This document shows positions 24,582-33,568 of a stretch of DNA of 64,000 nt, piece by piece. How positions within the stretch are numbered: position 1 is the stretch's first letter; every line of letters starts with the position of its first letter. Source of the stretch: Pseudomonas parafulva NBRC 16636 = DSM 17004 (GTDB lineage Bacteria; Pseudomonadota; Gammaproteobacteria; Pseudomonadales; Pseudomonadaceae); NCBI RefSeq assembly GCF_000730645.1, contig NZ_BBIU01000019.1, positions 1 through 64,000 on the forward strand. Reading direction: 5' to 3'. The notes under the pieces were generated by a model that did no database searches, was not told the origin of the DNA, and was given only the letters and a program-made list of their open reading frames with translations. Position numbers and translations under genes: made by a program.

Positions 24582-26870
24582 ATGAAACTGTCTTTGCTGG
24601 GCCTGGCCATGGGCCTTGCCAGCCAGGCGGCACTTGCCGCCACACCCGCGCCGCCCCTTGAAGACAAACGGGCGTTCATCGATCACCTGGTCAGCCAGAT
24701 GACCGAAGCCGAGAAGATCGGCCAGCTGCGCCTGATCAGCATCAGCCCGGAAATGCCCCGCGAGAAAATCCGCGAAGAGATCGCCGCAGGCCGCATCGGT
24801 GGCACCTTCAACTCACGCACGGCCCCGGAAAACCGCCCGATGCAGGACGCGGCCATGCGCAGCCGGCTGAAGATCCCGATGTTCTTCGCCTATGACACCA
24901 TCCACGGCGAGCGCACCATCTTCCCTATCGGCCTGGGTATGGCTGCCACCTGGGACATGGACGCCGTCGCCAAGGTTGGCCGCACGGCCGCCATCGAGGC
25001 GGCGGCCGATGCGCTGGACATGACGTTCGCGCCGATGGTCGACATCGCCCGTGACCCGCGCTGGGGCCGCACCAGCGAAGGCTTCGGCGAAGACACCTAC
25101 CTGACCTCGAAAATCGGCCAGGTGATGGTGCGCGCATTTCAGGGCAGCAGCCCGGCCAACCCCGACAGCATCATGGCTATCGTCAAGCACTTCGCTCTGT
25201 ACGGCGCCGTGGAAGGCGGGCGCGACTACAACACAGTCGATATGAGCCTGCCCAAAATGTACAACGACTACCTGCCGCCCTACCGCGCCGCGCTGGATGC
25301 CGGAGCTGGCGGCGTCATGGTGGCGCTGAACTCGATCAACGGCGTGCCGGCCACCTCCAACACCTGGCTGATGAACGATGTGCTGCGCAAGGAGTGGGGC
25401 TTCAAAGGTGTCACCATCAGCGACCATGGGGCCATCCAGGAGCTGATCCGCCACGGTGTCGCCCGCGATGGCCGTGAAGCCGCCAAGCTGGCGATCAAGG
25501 CCGGTATCGACATGAGCATGAACGACACCCTGTACGGCCAGGAACTGCCAGGTTTGCTGAAAACCGGCGAGGTCAGCCAGGGCGAGCTTGACCAGGCCGT
25601 GCGTGAAGTGCTCGGTGCCAAGTACGACATGGGCCTGTTCAAGGACCCGTACGTGCGTATCGGCAACGCTGAAACCGACCTCAAGGACTACTACGGCAAC
25701 GACCGCCTGCACCGCGAGGCCGCACGGGACGTGGCGCGGCGCAGCCTGGTGCTGCTGGAAAACCGTAACCAGGCGCTGCCGCTGAAAAAAGCCGGCACCA
25801 TCGCCCTGGTCGGCCCCCTGGCCGATGCCCCCATCGACATGATGGGCAGCTGGGCTGCCGATGGCAGGCCTGAACATTCGGTCACCGTGCGCGAGGGCCT
25901 GCGCCGGGCTGTGGAGGGCAAGGCCAAGCTGGTCTACGCCAAGGGCGCCAATGTGACCGGTGACAAGGCGATCCTCGACTACCTGAATTTCCTGAACTTC
26001 GATGCCCCGGAAATCGTCGACGACCCACGGCCACCTGCGGTGCTGATCGACGAAGCGGTCAAGGCGGCCGAGCAGTCGGACGTGGTGGTGGCGGTGGTCG
26101 GCGAATCGCGTGGGATGTCCCACGAGTCGTCCAGCCGCACCACCCTCGAGATCCCGGCCAGCCAGCGTGAACTGATCAAGGCGCTGAAGGCCACCGGTAA
26201 ACCGCTGGTACTGGTGTTGATGAATGGCCGCCCGCTGTCCATCGGCTGGGAGCGGGAGCAGGCTGACGCCATTCTGGAAACCTGGTTTGCCGGCACCGAA
26301 GGGGGTAACGCCATCGCCGATGTGCTGTTCGGTGACTACAACCCGTCCGGCAGGCTCCCCATCACCTTCCCGCGGTCTGTCGGGCAGATCCCGATGTACT
26401 ACAACCACACCCGTATCGGCCGGCCGTTCACGCCGGGCAAGCCGGGCAACTACACCTCGCAGTACTTCGAGGAACCCAACGGCCCGCTGTACCCATTCGG
26501 TTACGGCTTGAGCTACACCCGCTTCGAACTGTCGGGGCTTGACCTTTCGCACAAGCAGTTCAAGCGCGGCGATACCCTGCAGGCCAAGGTGACGGTGAAA
26601 AACACCGGCAAGGTTGCCGGCGAGACCGTGGTGCAGTTGTACCTGCAGGATGTAACCGCGTCGATGAGCCGGCCAGTCAAAGAGCTGAAGCACTTCCAGA
26701 AGGTGATGTTGCAGCCCGGCGAAACGCGGCAGTTGACCTTCGCCATCCGCGAAGACGACCTGAAGTTCTATAATGGCCAACTGCAGCGGGTTGCCGAGCC
26801 GGGTGAGTTCAACGTGCAGGTGGGGCTGGACGCCGAGGCAGTGCAGCAACAGGGCTTCGAGTTGCTTTGA
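24582..26870 (+). CDS. bglX: Periplasmic beta-glucosidase BglX (GH3)
   Basis: A 762-residue glycoside hydrolase family 3 enzyme. A signal peptide (residues 1-19, SQAALA) targets it to the periplasm. The N-terminal TIM barrel carries the substrate-binding KHF at 202-204 and the nucleophile Asp281 in VTISDHG; the C-terminal alpha/beta domain (about 380-620) and a fibronectin III-like domain (about 650-750, with KVTVKNTGKVAGETVVQLY) complete the BglX design. It hydrolyses terminal beta-D-glucosyl residues from oligosaccharides. The ATG at 24582 follows GGAA; reading further upstream is an accidental open frame antisense to two genes. Confidence 0.95.
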   Translation: MKLSLLGLAMGLASQAALAATPAPPLEDKRAFIDHLVSQMTEAEKIGQLRLISISPEMPREKIREEIAAGRIGGTFNSRTAPENRPMQDAAMRSRLKIPMFFAYDTIHGERTIFPIGLGMAATWDMDAVAKVGRTAAIEAAADALDMTFAPMVDIARDPRWGRTSEGFGEDTYLTSKIGQVMVRAFQGSSPANPDSIMAIVKHFALYGAVEGGRDYNTVDMSLPKMYNDYLPPYRAALDAGAGGVMVALNSINGVPATSNTWLMNDVLRKEWGFKGVTISDHGAIQELIRHGVARDGREAAKLAIKAGIDMSMNDTLYGQELPGLLKTGEVSQGELDQAVREVLGAKYDMGLFKDPYVRIGNAETDLKDYYGNDRLHREAARDVARRSLVLLENRNQALPLKKAGTIALVGPLADAPIDMMGSWAADGRPEHSVTVREGLRRAVEGKAKLVYAKGANVTGDKAILDYLNFLNFDAPEIVDDPRPPAVLIDEAVKAAEQSDVVVAVVGESRGMSHESSSRTTLEIPASQRELIKALKATGKPLVLVLMNGRPLSIGWEREQADAILETWFAGTEGGNAIADVLFGDYNPSGRLPITFPRSVGQIPMYYNHTRIGRPFTPGKPGNYTSQYFEEPNGPLYPFGYGLSYTRFELSGLDLSHKQFKRGDTLQAKVTVKNTGKVAGETVVQLYLQDVTASMSRPVKELKHFQKVMLQPGETRQLTFAIREDDLKFYNGQLQRVAEPGEFNVQVGLDAEAVQQQGFELL

Positions 26871-26912
26871 CTGAGTAGGCCGCCCCGATAGCCAACCACC
26901 GGACCTGACCCG

Positions 26913-28667
26913 ATGCCCTTCACCTTCCGCGCCCTGCGTCTGGGGCTGATCACCTTGCTGATCGTGCTGGGCACCGTGCTGAGCGCGGGCTGGGCCATGC
27001 ACCACGCCAAGCGTCAGGCCATGGAGGCCGACGCCCGGCTTGCCAGCCAGCAGTTGGGCCTGTACGCCAATACCCTGCACACCCTGATCGACCGTTACAG
27101 GGCGCTGCCTGCGGTGCTGGCACTGGACCCGGAACTGATCGCCGCCTTGCGCGGCCCTGTCGACGACCAGGTGCAAGACGCCCTGAACCGAAAGCTTGAA
27201 CGGATCAACGGCGCGGCCAACTCGTCCACCCTCGAACTGCTCGACCACACCGGGCTGGCCATCGCTGCCAGCAATTGGCGGCTACCCACCAGCTACGTGG
27301 GCTCCAACTATGGCTTCAGGCCCTATTTCACCCAGACCCGCAACCAGGGTAACGGTCGCTTCTACGCCGTGGGTGTGACCAGTGGCGTACCGGGGTATTT
27401 TCTGTCGAGCGCGGTGCTCGACGAACAGGGCCGCTTTCTCGGCGCCATGGTTGTAAAACTGGAGTTTCCAGAGCTTGAGCGTGAGTGGCGCCAAGGCAGC
27501 GACATTCTGTTGGTCAGCGATGCCCGCGGCATCACCTTCATTGCCAACCAGGACGGCTGGCGCTACCGGGAGCTGCAGCCGCTGACCGGTGCCGACCGTG
27601 CCGAACTGGCTGAAACCCGCCAGTACGACAAGCAACCCCTTGTGCCCCTGCCCCATCAGGTGCTCACCCGGTTTGCCGCCAACAGCACCCTCAGCCGCGT
27701 GCAGGGCCCCCAAGGCAGTGCCGATTACCTGTGGGAAACCCTGCCGCTGGACAGCGAACGCTGGGCCCTGCACCTGCTGCGCAAGCCCCAGGTAGGCCCG
27801 GATGCCCGCAATGCGGCATTGGGCGCAGCTGCCGTGTGGCTCAGCCTGGTGTTCGCGGCGCTGTTCGTCAGCCAGCGCCTGCGTATTGCCCGCCTGCGCC
27901 AGCGCAGCCGCGCCGAGCTTGAGCGCCAGGTCGAGGAGCGCACCCGGGAGCTGCGCACCGCCCAGGAAGGGCTGGTACAAACGGCAAAACTGGCGGCACT
28001 GGGGCAGATGTCTGCGGCCATGGCCCATGAGATCAACCAGCCGCTGACGACCCAGCGCATGCAGCTGGAAACCCTGCGCCTGCTGCTGGACCATGGGCGC
28101 TACGATGAAGCGCGCCAGGCCCTCGAACCCCTTGAGCAGATGCTGACCCGCATGGCGTCCCTGACCAGCCACCTGAAAACATTCGCCCGCAACAGCCCGG
28201 GTGGCCTGCGCGAGCGGCTGGACCTGGCCACCGTGGTCGACCAGGCCCTGCACCTGCTGGAAACCCGCATCCACAGTGAAGGCATCCAGCTGGCACTGTA
28301 CTTGGCGCGCCCGGCCTGGGTGCGGGGCGATGCCATCCGCCTGGAACAGGTGTTGATAAACCTGCTGCGCAATGCCCTGGACGCCATGGCCGACAAAGGC
28401 TACCGCCGCCTTGAAATCCGCATAGAACCGCAAGCCGGGCTGTGGCGCCTGAGTATTCTGGACTCAGGCGGTGGTATCGCCGAGGCCGACCTGGCCAGAA
28501 TCTTTGAGCCGTTCTTCACCACCAAACCCGTAGGCGAAGGCCTGGGGCTTGGCCTGGCGATATCCTATGGCATCGTGCATGACGCAGGTGGCCGGCTACA
28601 GGCAGAGAACGTGCCTGGCGGCGCCTGCCTTAGCCTGACCCTGCCCCGTGACCTGGAGCCCGCATGA
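26913..28667 (+). CDS. dctB: C4-dicarboxylate/2-oxoacid sensor histidine kinase (DctB/MifS type)
   Basis: A 584-residue membrane histidine kinase: transmembrane helix near 8-28, a periplasmic double PDC/Cache sensor domain (about 30-285), a second helix near 292-312, a coiled-coil linker with [16 protein letters not shown], the H-box [13 protein letters not shown] (about 367-379), and N, G1 and G2 boxes ([28 protein letters not shown]). It should sense dicarboxylates or 2-oxoglutarate and phosphorylate the downstream regulator. Its stop overlaps that gene's ATG (ATGA). DctB and MifS are close relatives and the ligand is not certain. Confidence 0.88.
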   Translation: MPFTFRALRLGLITLLIVLGTVLSAGWAMHHAKRQAMEADARLASQQLGLYANTLHTLIDRYRALPAVLALDPELIAALRGPVDDQVQDALNRKLERINGAANSSTLELLDHTGLAIAASNWRLPTSYVGSNYGFRPYFTQTRNQGNGRFYAVGVTSGVPGYFLSSAVLDEQGRFLGAMVVKLEFPELEREWRQGSDILLVSDARGITFIANQDGWRYRELQPLTGADRAELAETRQYDKQPLVPLPHQVLTRFAANSTLSRVQGPQGSADYLWETLPLDSERWALHLLRKPQVGPDARNAALGAAAVWLSLVFAALFVSQRLRIARLRQRSRAELERQVEERTRELRTAQEGLVQTAKLAALGQMSAAMAHEINQPLTTQRMQLETLRLLLDHGRYDEARQALEPLEQMLTRMASLTSHLKTFARNSPGGLRERLDLATVVDQALHLLETRIHSEGIQLALYLARPAWVRGDAIRLEQVLINLLRNALDAMADKGYRRLEIRIEPQAGLWRLSILDSGGGIAEADLARIFEPFFTTKPVGEGLGLGLAISYGIVHDAGGRLQAENVPGGACLSLTLPRDLEPA

Positions 28668-29998
28668 TGAATTCAGTGATCGTCATCGACGATGAGGCCA
28701 GCATCCGTAGCGCTGTGGAGCAGTGGCTGAGCCTGTCCGGTTTCAATGTGCAGCTGTTCGCCCGTGCCGACGAGTGCCTGGCGCAGCTGCCAGCGCACTT
28801 CCCCGGGGTGGTCATCAGCGACGTCCGCATGCCGGGCATGGATGGCCTGCAGTTGCTGGAACGCCTGCAGGCAGCCGACCCCGACCTGCCTGTGATCCTG
28901 CTGACCGGCCATGGCGATGTGCCAATGGCCGTGGACGCCATGCGCAGCGGTGCTTATGACTTTCTGGAAAAGCCATTCACCCCGCAACACCTGCTGGGCA
29001 GCCTGCGCCGCGCCCTGGAAAAACGCCAGCTGGTACTGGAAAACCGCCGCCTGCACGAACAGGCCGACCTCAAGACCCGGCTGGAGGCGAGCTTGCTTGG
29101 CATGGCTCAAAGCACGCAGTTGCTGCGCCGCCAGTTGCTCGACCTGGCAGGCCTGCCCGTCAATGTGCTGATCCGTGGCGAGACGGGCAGTGGCAAAGAG
29201 CGGGTGGCGCGCTGCCTGCATGACTTTGGCCCACGGGGCGACAAGCCTTTTGTGGCACTCAACTGCGCGGCCATTCCGGAAGCGTTGTTCGAGGCTGAGC
29301 TGTTCGGCCATGAAAGCGGTGCCTTCACGGGCGCCCAGGGCAAGCGCATCGGCAAGCTGGAGTACGCCAGCGGCGGCACGGTGTTTCTCGACGAGATCGA
29401 AAGCATGCCGCTGGCGCAGCAGGCCAAGCTGCTGCGGGTGATACAAGAGCAGAAAATCGAACGCCTGGGCGCCAACCAGAGCATCAGCGTGGACCTGCGC
29501 ATCATCGCGGCCACCAAACCCGACCTTCTCGAAGAGGCACGGGCCGGGCGCTTTCGCGAAGACCTTGCCTACCGGCTGAATGTTGCCGAGTTGCGCCTGG
29601 CGCCTTTGCGCGAACGGCGCGAAGACATCGCCGTACTGTTCGAGCACTTTGCCACCGCCGCTGCCAACAAGCTGGGCCGCAATGCCGTGCCCCTGTCTGG
29701 CGCACAGTTGGCCCAGCTGCTCACCCATGACTGGCCGGGCAACGTGCGCGAACTGGCCAACGCGGCAGAGCGTCATGCGCTAGGGCTTGGCTCACCCACC
29801 CTTGACCCTGTGCCGGCAGGTCAATCCCTGAGCGAGCGCATGGAAGCCTACGAAGCGCAGTGCCTGCGCGCAGCGCTGCGCCAGCATGGGGGCGAGATCA
29901 AGGCCGTGATGGACGACCTGCAGCTTCCCAGGCGCACCCTCAACGAAAAGATGCAGCGCCACGGCTTGCTACGAGAAGATTTCTTGTCGAGCCAATAA
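28664..29998 (+). CDS. dctD: Sigma-54-dependent response regulator (DctD/MifR type)
   Basis: A 444-residue three-domain activator: receiver (1-120; phospho-Asp in VVISDVRMPG), AAA+ sigma-54 interaction domain (about 145-370; Walker A GETGSGKE, the sigma-54 contact loop GAFTGA, Walker B GGTVFLDEIE), and a C-terminal Fis-type helix-turn-helix (about 400-440, DLQLPRRTLNEKMQRHG). Phosphorylated by the overlapping kinase gene's product, it should activate the sigma-54 promoter at 30167-30184 in front of the MFS permease. Confidence 0.92.
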   Translation: MMNSVIVIDDEASIRSAVEQWLSLSGFNVQLFARADECLAQLPAHFPGVVISDVRMPGMDGLQLLERLQAADPDLPVILLTGHGDVPMAVDAMRSGAYDFLEKPFTPQHLLGSLRRALEKRQLVLENRRLHEQADLKTRLEASLLGMAQSTQLLRRQLLDLAGLPVNVLIRGETGSGKERVARCLHDFGPRGDKPFVALNCAAIPEALFEAELFGHESGAFTGAQGKRIGKLEYASGGTVFLDEIESMPLAQQAKLLRVIQEQKIERLGANQSISVDLRIIAATKPDLLEEARAGRFREDLAYRLNVAELRLAPLRERREDIAVLFEHFATAAANKLGRNAVPLSGAQLAQLLTHDWPGNVRELANAAERHALGLGSPTLDPVPAGQSLSERMEAYEAQCLRAALRQHGGEIKAVMDDLQLPRRTLNEKMQRHGLLREDFLSSQ

Positions 29999-30002
29999 GC
30001 GG

Positions 30003-30041
30003 AAATCCGCCTACTCAGGCAGCCCTATAAGCGGATTTTTG
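30003..30041 (+). terminator. Terminator after the dctBD-type operon
   Basis: AAATCCGC (30003-30010) pairs with GCGGATTT (30031-30038) and is followed by further Ts. The loop is about 20 nt. ATAAGCGGA is directly repeated at the stop codon and in the distal arm. Confidence 0.45.
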
Positions 30042-30166
30042 CTTGCACAAGGTGTAGGGCCACCCACATCTGGCCGTTGGCCTGCGCCACTGGCCACACC
30101 CCAGGCGCAGTGCTGGTAAGGGCTACCGCCCCTCAAATGCCCAAAGACGGGTCACTGCGCCCCCAT

Positions 30167-30184
30167 TTGGCACACCTTCTGCAA
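30167..30184 (+). promoter_or_regulatory. Sigma-54 (-24/-12) promoter for the MFS dicarboxylate permease
   Basis: TTGGCACACCTTCTGCAA contains GG (30169-30170) and GC (30181-30182) with exactly 10 bp between, close to the TGGCAC-N5-TTGC consensus. It lies about 60 bp before the permease ATG and downstream of a sigma-54 activator gene. Confidence 0.8.
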
Positions 30185-30242
30185 TCACCAGTGCCAGCTG
30201 CGCCCAGGCGCGCTTCACAAAAACAACGAGAAGGTATCCCTG

Positions 30243-31562
30243 ATGGATAACGCCACCTCCCTGCCAGCCGGGGCGGCCAACGCGCCGGCCGCAGAAAAAA
30301 CCACCGCCAGCCGCCTCAAATCGATCTTCAGCGGTTCCATCGGCAACATGGTCGAATGGTATGACTGGTACGTCTACGCAGCATTCTCGCTGTACTTCGC
30401 CAAGGCATTTTTCCCGGCGGGCGACTCCACCGCACAATTGCTCAACACCGCAGCGATCTTCGCCGTAGGCTTCCTGATGCGCCCCATCGGCGGCTGGTTG
30501 ATGGGCTTGTACGCCGACCGCAAGGGCCGCAAGGCGGCGCTGATGGCGTCGGTACTGCTGATGTGCGCCGGCTCGCTGGTCATCGCCCTTACCCCCGGTT
30601 ACGAAACCATAGGCGTTGCTGCCCCCGTTCTGCTGGTGATCGCGCGCCTGATGCAGGGCTTGTCGGTGGGTGGCGAATACGGCACCTCGGCCACCTACCT
30701 CAGTGAAATGGCCAGCAAGGACCGCCGTGGCTTCTTCTCGAGCTTCCAGTACGTCACGCTGATCTCCGGCCAGCTCATCGCCCTGGCTGTGCTGATTATC
30801 CTGCAACAAACCCTGACCACCGAGCAGCTGTATGCCTGGGGCTGGCGCGTACCGTTCGTGATCGGTGCCCTGTGCGCCGTGGTGGCCCTGTACCTGCGTC
30901 GCGGCATGGAAGAAACCGCCTCGTTCACCAAGAAGGAAAAGGCCAAGGAAAGCCTGATGCGCACCCTGATGCGCCACCCCAAGGAACTGCTGACCGTGGT
31001 CGGCCTGACCATGGGCGGCACCCTGGCGTTCTACACCTACACCACCTACATGCAGAAGTACCTGGTGAATACGGTGGGCATGAGCATCAGTGACTCCACC
31101 ACCATCTCGGCCGCCACGCTGTTCCTGTTCATGTGCCTGCAACCGGTGATTGGCGGGTTGTCCGACAAGATCGGCCGCCGCCCCATCCTGATTGCCTTCG
31201 GTGTACTGGGCACGCTGTTCACCGTACCGATCCTCAGCACCCTGCACACTATCCAGACCTGGTGGGGCGCGTTCTTCCTGATCATGGCGGCACTGATCAT
31301 CGTCAGCGGCTACACCTCGATCAACGCGGTGGTAAAAGCCGAACTGTTCCCCACCGAAATCCGCGCCCTGGGTGTCGGCCTGCCCTACGCCCTGACGGTG
31401 TCGATCTTTGGTGGTACCGCTGAATACGTGGCGCTGTGGTTCAAGAGCGCGGGTATGGAAAGCGGGTTCTACTGGTACGTCACAGGGTGCATCGCCTGCT
31501 CCCTGCTGGTGTACGCCACCATGAAGGACACCAAGCAGCACTCCCGGATCACCACCGACTGA
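30243..31562 (+). CDS. MFS dicarboxylate/2-oxoglutarate permease (KgtP-like)
   Basis: A 439-residue MFS transporter of the metabolite:H+ symporter group with 12 expected helices. Family signatures are GNMVEWYDWYVYA near residue 37, RPIGGWLMGLYADRKGRK in loop 2-3, and [17 protein letters not shown] near 139-155. It should import 2-oxoglutarate or C4-dicarboxylates with protons. The sigma-54 promoter and the preceding kinase/activator pair indicate substrate-induced control. A strong intrinsic terminator follows. Confidence 0.88.
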   Translation: MDNATSLPAGAANAPAAEKTTASRLKSIFSGSIGNMVEWYDWYVYAAFSLYFAKAFFPAGDSTAQLLNTAAIFAVGFLMRPIGGWLMGLYADRKGRKAALMASVLLMCAGSLVIALTPGYETIGVAAPVLLVIARLMQGLSVGGEYGTSATYLSEMASKDRRGFFSSFQYVTLISGQLIALAVLIILQQTLTTEQLYAWGWRVPFVIGALCAVVALYLRRGMEETASFTKKEKAKESLMRTLMRHPKELLTVVGLTMGGTLAFYTYTTYMQKYLVNTVGMSISDSTTISAATLFLFMCLQPVIGGLSDKIGRRPILIAFGVLGTLFTVPILSTLHTIQTWWGAFFLIMAALIIVSGYTSINAVVKAELFPTEIRALGVGLPYALTVSIFGGTAEYVALWFKSAGMESGFYWYVTGCIACSLLVYATMKDTKQHSRITTD

Positions 31563-31581
31563 TCTCTGCCGGTAACAACGG

Positions 31582-31614
31582 AAAAGGGCGCTCCAGTGAT
31601 GGAGCGCCCTTTTT
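31582..31614 (+). terminator. Intrinsic terminator after MFS permease
   Basis: AAAAGGGCGCTCC (31582-31594) and GGAGCGCCCTTTT (31601-31613) form a perfect 13-bp stem with a 6-nt loop and a T-run. Confidence 0.93.
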
Positions 31615-31781
31615 CGTTGTGCCTACCCCTTAATACTCGATTAATTCCACAGCCAGATACTACCCAGGCTGAATAATCATTTGCCCCAGCATCTTGTGAA
31701 TCGCCGCCGCTCACGCGATGGCAGGCACTTGAGCACACTAACATATCGAATTATACGATTATTTAACGCAGATTTATGCGC

Positions 31782-31809
31782 TTAACAATCAACATTGTGG
31801 GCGTAAAAT
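31782..31809 (+). promoter_or_regulatory. Promoter candidate for the AEDGFDRT peptide gene
   Basis: TTAACA (31782-31787), 16 nt, TAAAAT (31804-31809) inside an AT-rich stretch. The spacer contains ACAAT-CAAC-ATTGT (31786-31799), a small inverted repeat that could be an operator. Confidence 0.45.
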
Positions 31810-31853
31810 GTGATGCATACCTACACAGTCACCCCTTCATTGGAGTAGCCCTT

Positions 31854-32063
31854 ATGAAAATCCACACCCTTCTTGCCCTCGTTCTGTCGCTGTCTGCTGC
31901 TGGCGCTTATGCCGAAGACGGTTTCGACCGTACCAAGGCGCACGGTTTTGCAGCGCCTCAGGCACAGGCGTCCGGGTACGCAGAAGACGGCTTTGACCGC
32001 ACCGGTGCCCAGCGCTTCGCAGAAGATGGCTTCGATCGCACCCATGGCCACCGCATCAGCTGA
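31854..32063 (+). CDS. Small secreted AEDGFDRT-repeat protein
   Basis: A 69-residue protein. Residues 1-19 or 20 form a clear signal peptide (SAAGAYA). The mature part carries three copies of AEDGFDRT at residues 20-27, 43-50 and 56-63, separated by His/Gln/Gly-containing linkers. If cleavage falls after Ala20, the mature N-terminus is EDGFDRT. GGAG precedes the ATG by 10 nt. Similar AEDG(S/F)DRT-repeat proteins occur widely in Pseudomonas with no established function. It has its own AT-rich promoter region. A longer in-frame start at 31776 lacks a ribosome-binding site. Confidence 0.82.
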   Translation: MKIHTLLALVLSLSAAGAYAEDGFDRTKAHGFAAPQAQASGYAEDGFDRTGAQRFAEDGFDRTHGHRIS

Positions 32064-32157
32064 CCCTACAGCGCTGCCTGATGATTTGCAGGCGGCCGCA
32101 GCCTTGGCACACTAGGGGCCCGTCAACCCAGGAGGTGGGCCGGCAAGCCCAGCACCG

Positions 32158-32763
32158 ATGTACTACTACGAACCCGCACAAGGCCACGGCCTGCCGCATG
32201 ACCCCTTCAACGCCATCGTTGGCCCCCGCCCGATCGGCTGGATCTCCTCCCAGGACCGCCAGGGCCGCCTGAACCTGGCGCCCTACAGCTTCTTCAACGC
32301 CTTCAACTACATCCCGCCGATCATCGGTTTCTGTAGCGTGGGGCGCAAAGACAGCCTGAACAACATTGAGCAGACTGGGGAGTTTGTCTGGAACCTGGCA
32401 ACCCGGCCGTTGGCCGAGCAGATGAACCAGAGCTGTGCGGCAGTACTGCCGGAAGTGAACGAGTTCGAACTGAGCGGGCTCACGGCCGCCCCGTCGCGCA
32501 TCGTCAAGGTGCCGCGGGTAGGCGAAACGCCGGTGGCCTTCGAGTGCAAGGTAACCCAGATCGTGCAACTGCAGCGTGCTGACCAGCAGCCGGTGCCCAG
32601 CTGGCTGATCCTGGGCGAGGTGGTGGCCGTGCATATTGCCGAGCACCTGCTCAAGGACGGCATCTACGACACCGCTGCCGCCGAACCCATCCTGCGTGGC
32701 GGCGGCCCAGCGGACTATTTCGAACTGGGCAACCTGTTCAAGATGGCCAGGCCGCAGGCCTGA
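32158..32763 (+). CDS. Flavin reductase family protein
   Basis: A 201-residue protein of the FMN-binding split-barrel flavin reductase family. Motifs fitting the fold are DPFNAIVGPRPIGWISS (about 15-31), NLAPYSFFNAF (about 40-50), and a C-terminal GGGPADYFELG. Such enzymes reduce FMN with NAD(P)H or act as flavoprotein oxidoreductases of unknown substrate. The only strong SD (AGGAGGTG, about 32131) lies 20 nt before the ATG, which is longer than usual. Its stop abuts the stop of the convergent small gene. Confidence 0.85.
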   Translation: MYYYEPAQGHGLPHDPFNAIVGPRPIGWISSQDRQGRLNLAPYSFFNAFNYIPPIIGFCSVGRKDSLNNIEQTGEFVWNLATRPLAEQMNQSCAAVLPEVNEFELSGLTAAPSRIVKVPRVGETPVAFECKVTQIVQLQRADQQPVPSWLILGEVVAVHIAEHLLKDGIYDTAAAEPILRGGGPADYFELGNLFKMARPQA

Positions 32764-32997
32764 TCACCAGATCAGCTCGCCTGCTCCGCTCACACCTTGC
32801 AGGCGCTGCAACTCGGCCGTGGCCGCTTCATCGGCAGCCACGGCGCCCTTGAACACCTGCCCCTCCAGCACCTTGTGGAAGCGCGGTGCGCCGCCCATGC
32901 CCAGCGCCTTCACCGCGATGGCCGCGTAGTAGCCCCCGCCGTCCACCGGCACCATCGCCGAAACTGCCTCGAATTGTGCAAACTCCCTACGTGCCAT
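32764..32997 (-). CDS. Conserved small hypothetical protein
   Basis: A 77-residue protein without membrane segment or signal. It has a VDGGGYYAAIAVKALGMGG segment (residues about 18-36) that looks like a beta-hairpin, and an acidic Ala-rich helix (AVAADEAATAELQRL). GCGGAAAG precedes the ATG. I do not recognise the family. The stop touches the stop of the flavin reductase gene (no spacer), and the gene diverges from nothing upstream: the ABM gene is on the same strand. Confidence 0.6.
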   Translation of the reverse strand: MARREFAQFEAVSAMVPVDGGGYYAAIAVKALGMGGAPRFHKVLEGQVFKGAVAADEAATAELQRLQGVSGAGELIW

Positions 32998-33073
32998 AGT
33001 GCTTTCCGCGTGGTTGAAAGAGCCGTCATGTTACGCCAAGCAGCCCGGCAACGCGGCTGTCGCGTGCCACCGG

Positions 33074-33367
33074 TCAGCCAAAGGTGTGCAGGTCGAGGCT
33101 GCTGACCACTTCGGCCTGCACCAGCTCACCGAACACCTGCAGGGTAGGCGAGGCGAAATAGCCGTTCATCGCCTGCTGGTCCTGCCAGCTGCCGCTGAGC
33201 AACCACAGGTCGGCATCGGCCTGGGAACGCTGCACGGTAAAGCTCAGGCAACCCGGGGCGCCCAGCGAAGGTTCGAGCAAGTCACGCAAGCGGGCGCCCA
33301 GCTCGGCCGAGCGGCCGTTACTGGCGCGGATGAAAGCAAGGTGGGTGACCGGTTGTTTGAGCGTCAT
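33074..33367 (-). CDS. Antibiotic biosynthesis monooxygenase (ABM) domain protein
   Basis: A 97-residue single-domain protein of the dimeric alpha/beta-barrel ABM/YgiN type. Typical features are the helical region SAELGARLRDLLEPSLGAPGCLSF, a strand with ADLWLLSGSWQDQ and a helix with Y(F)ASPTLQVF. Relatives are quinol monooxygenases or heme-degrading enzymes; the substrate is unknown. The start ATG 33367 follows AGGGAGA. It is divergent from an AraC regulator across a long palindrome, so that regulator may control it. Confidence 0.75.
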   Translation of the reverse strand: MTLKQPVTHLAFIRASNGRSAELGARLRDLLEPSLGAPGCLSFTVQRSQADADLWLLSGSWQDQQAMNGYFASPTLQVFGELVQAEVVSSLDLHTFG

Positions 33368-33445
33368 TGCACCATCTCCCTGAAGCGGCGGTCGGGTAAG
33401 CCAGGCTGGCAAGGTTAGAGCGCCACCGGCCGTTCACGTTAGGCC

Positions 33446-33509
33446 AATACTGCACGCCGATTGCCTGATCCTGCCGCGCTGCAGGATCAGGCAATCGGCG
33501 TGCAGTATT
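33446..33509. repeat. Perfect 29-bp inverted repeat in divergent promoter region
   Basis: Left arm 33446-33474 and right arm 33481-33509 are exact reverse complements (29 bp) around a 6-nt centre CGCGCT. It sits about 79 bp upstream of the ABM gene and 60 bp upstream of the AraC gene. No T-run follows on either strand. It could be a regulator site, an RNA hairpin in a 5' leader, or a cruciform. Confidence 0.95.
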
Positions 33510-33568
33510 CGACTAGCTTCATGTGTTGCCCAAACCTATGCTGCGTCGGTCAGCAGAGGAATGCCACC

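Noticed and set aside
24813..27248. 811-codon minus-strand open frame
   Set aside because: It runs antisense to bglX and the start of dctB, both certain genes. In high-GC DNA such long antisense frames are common; its His/Gln/Gly-rich translation matches no family I know.
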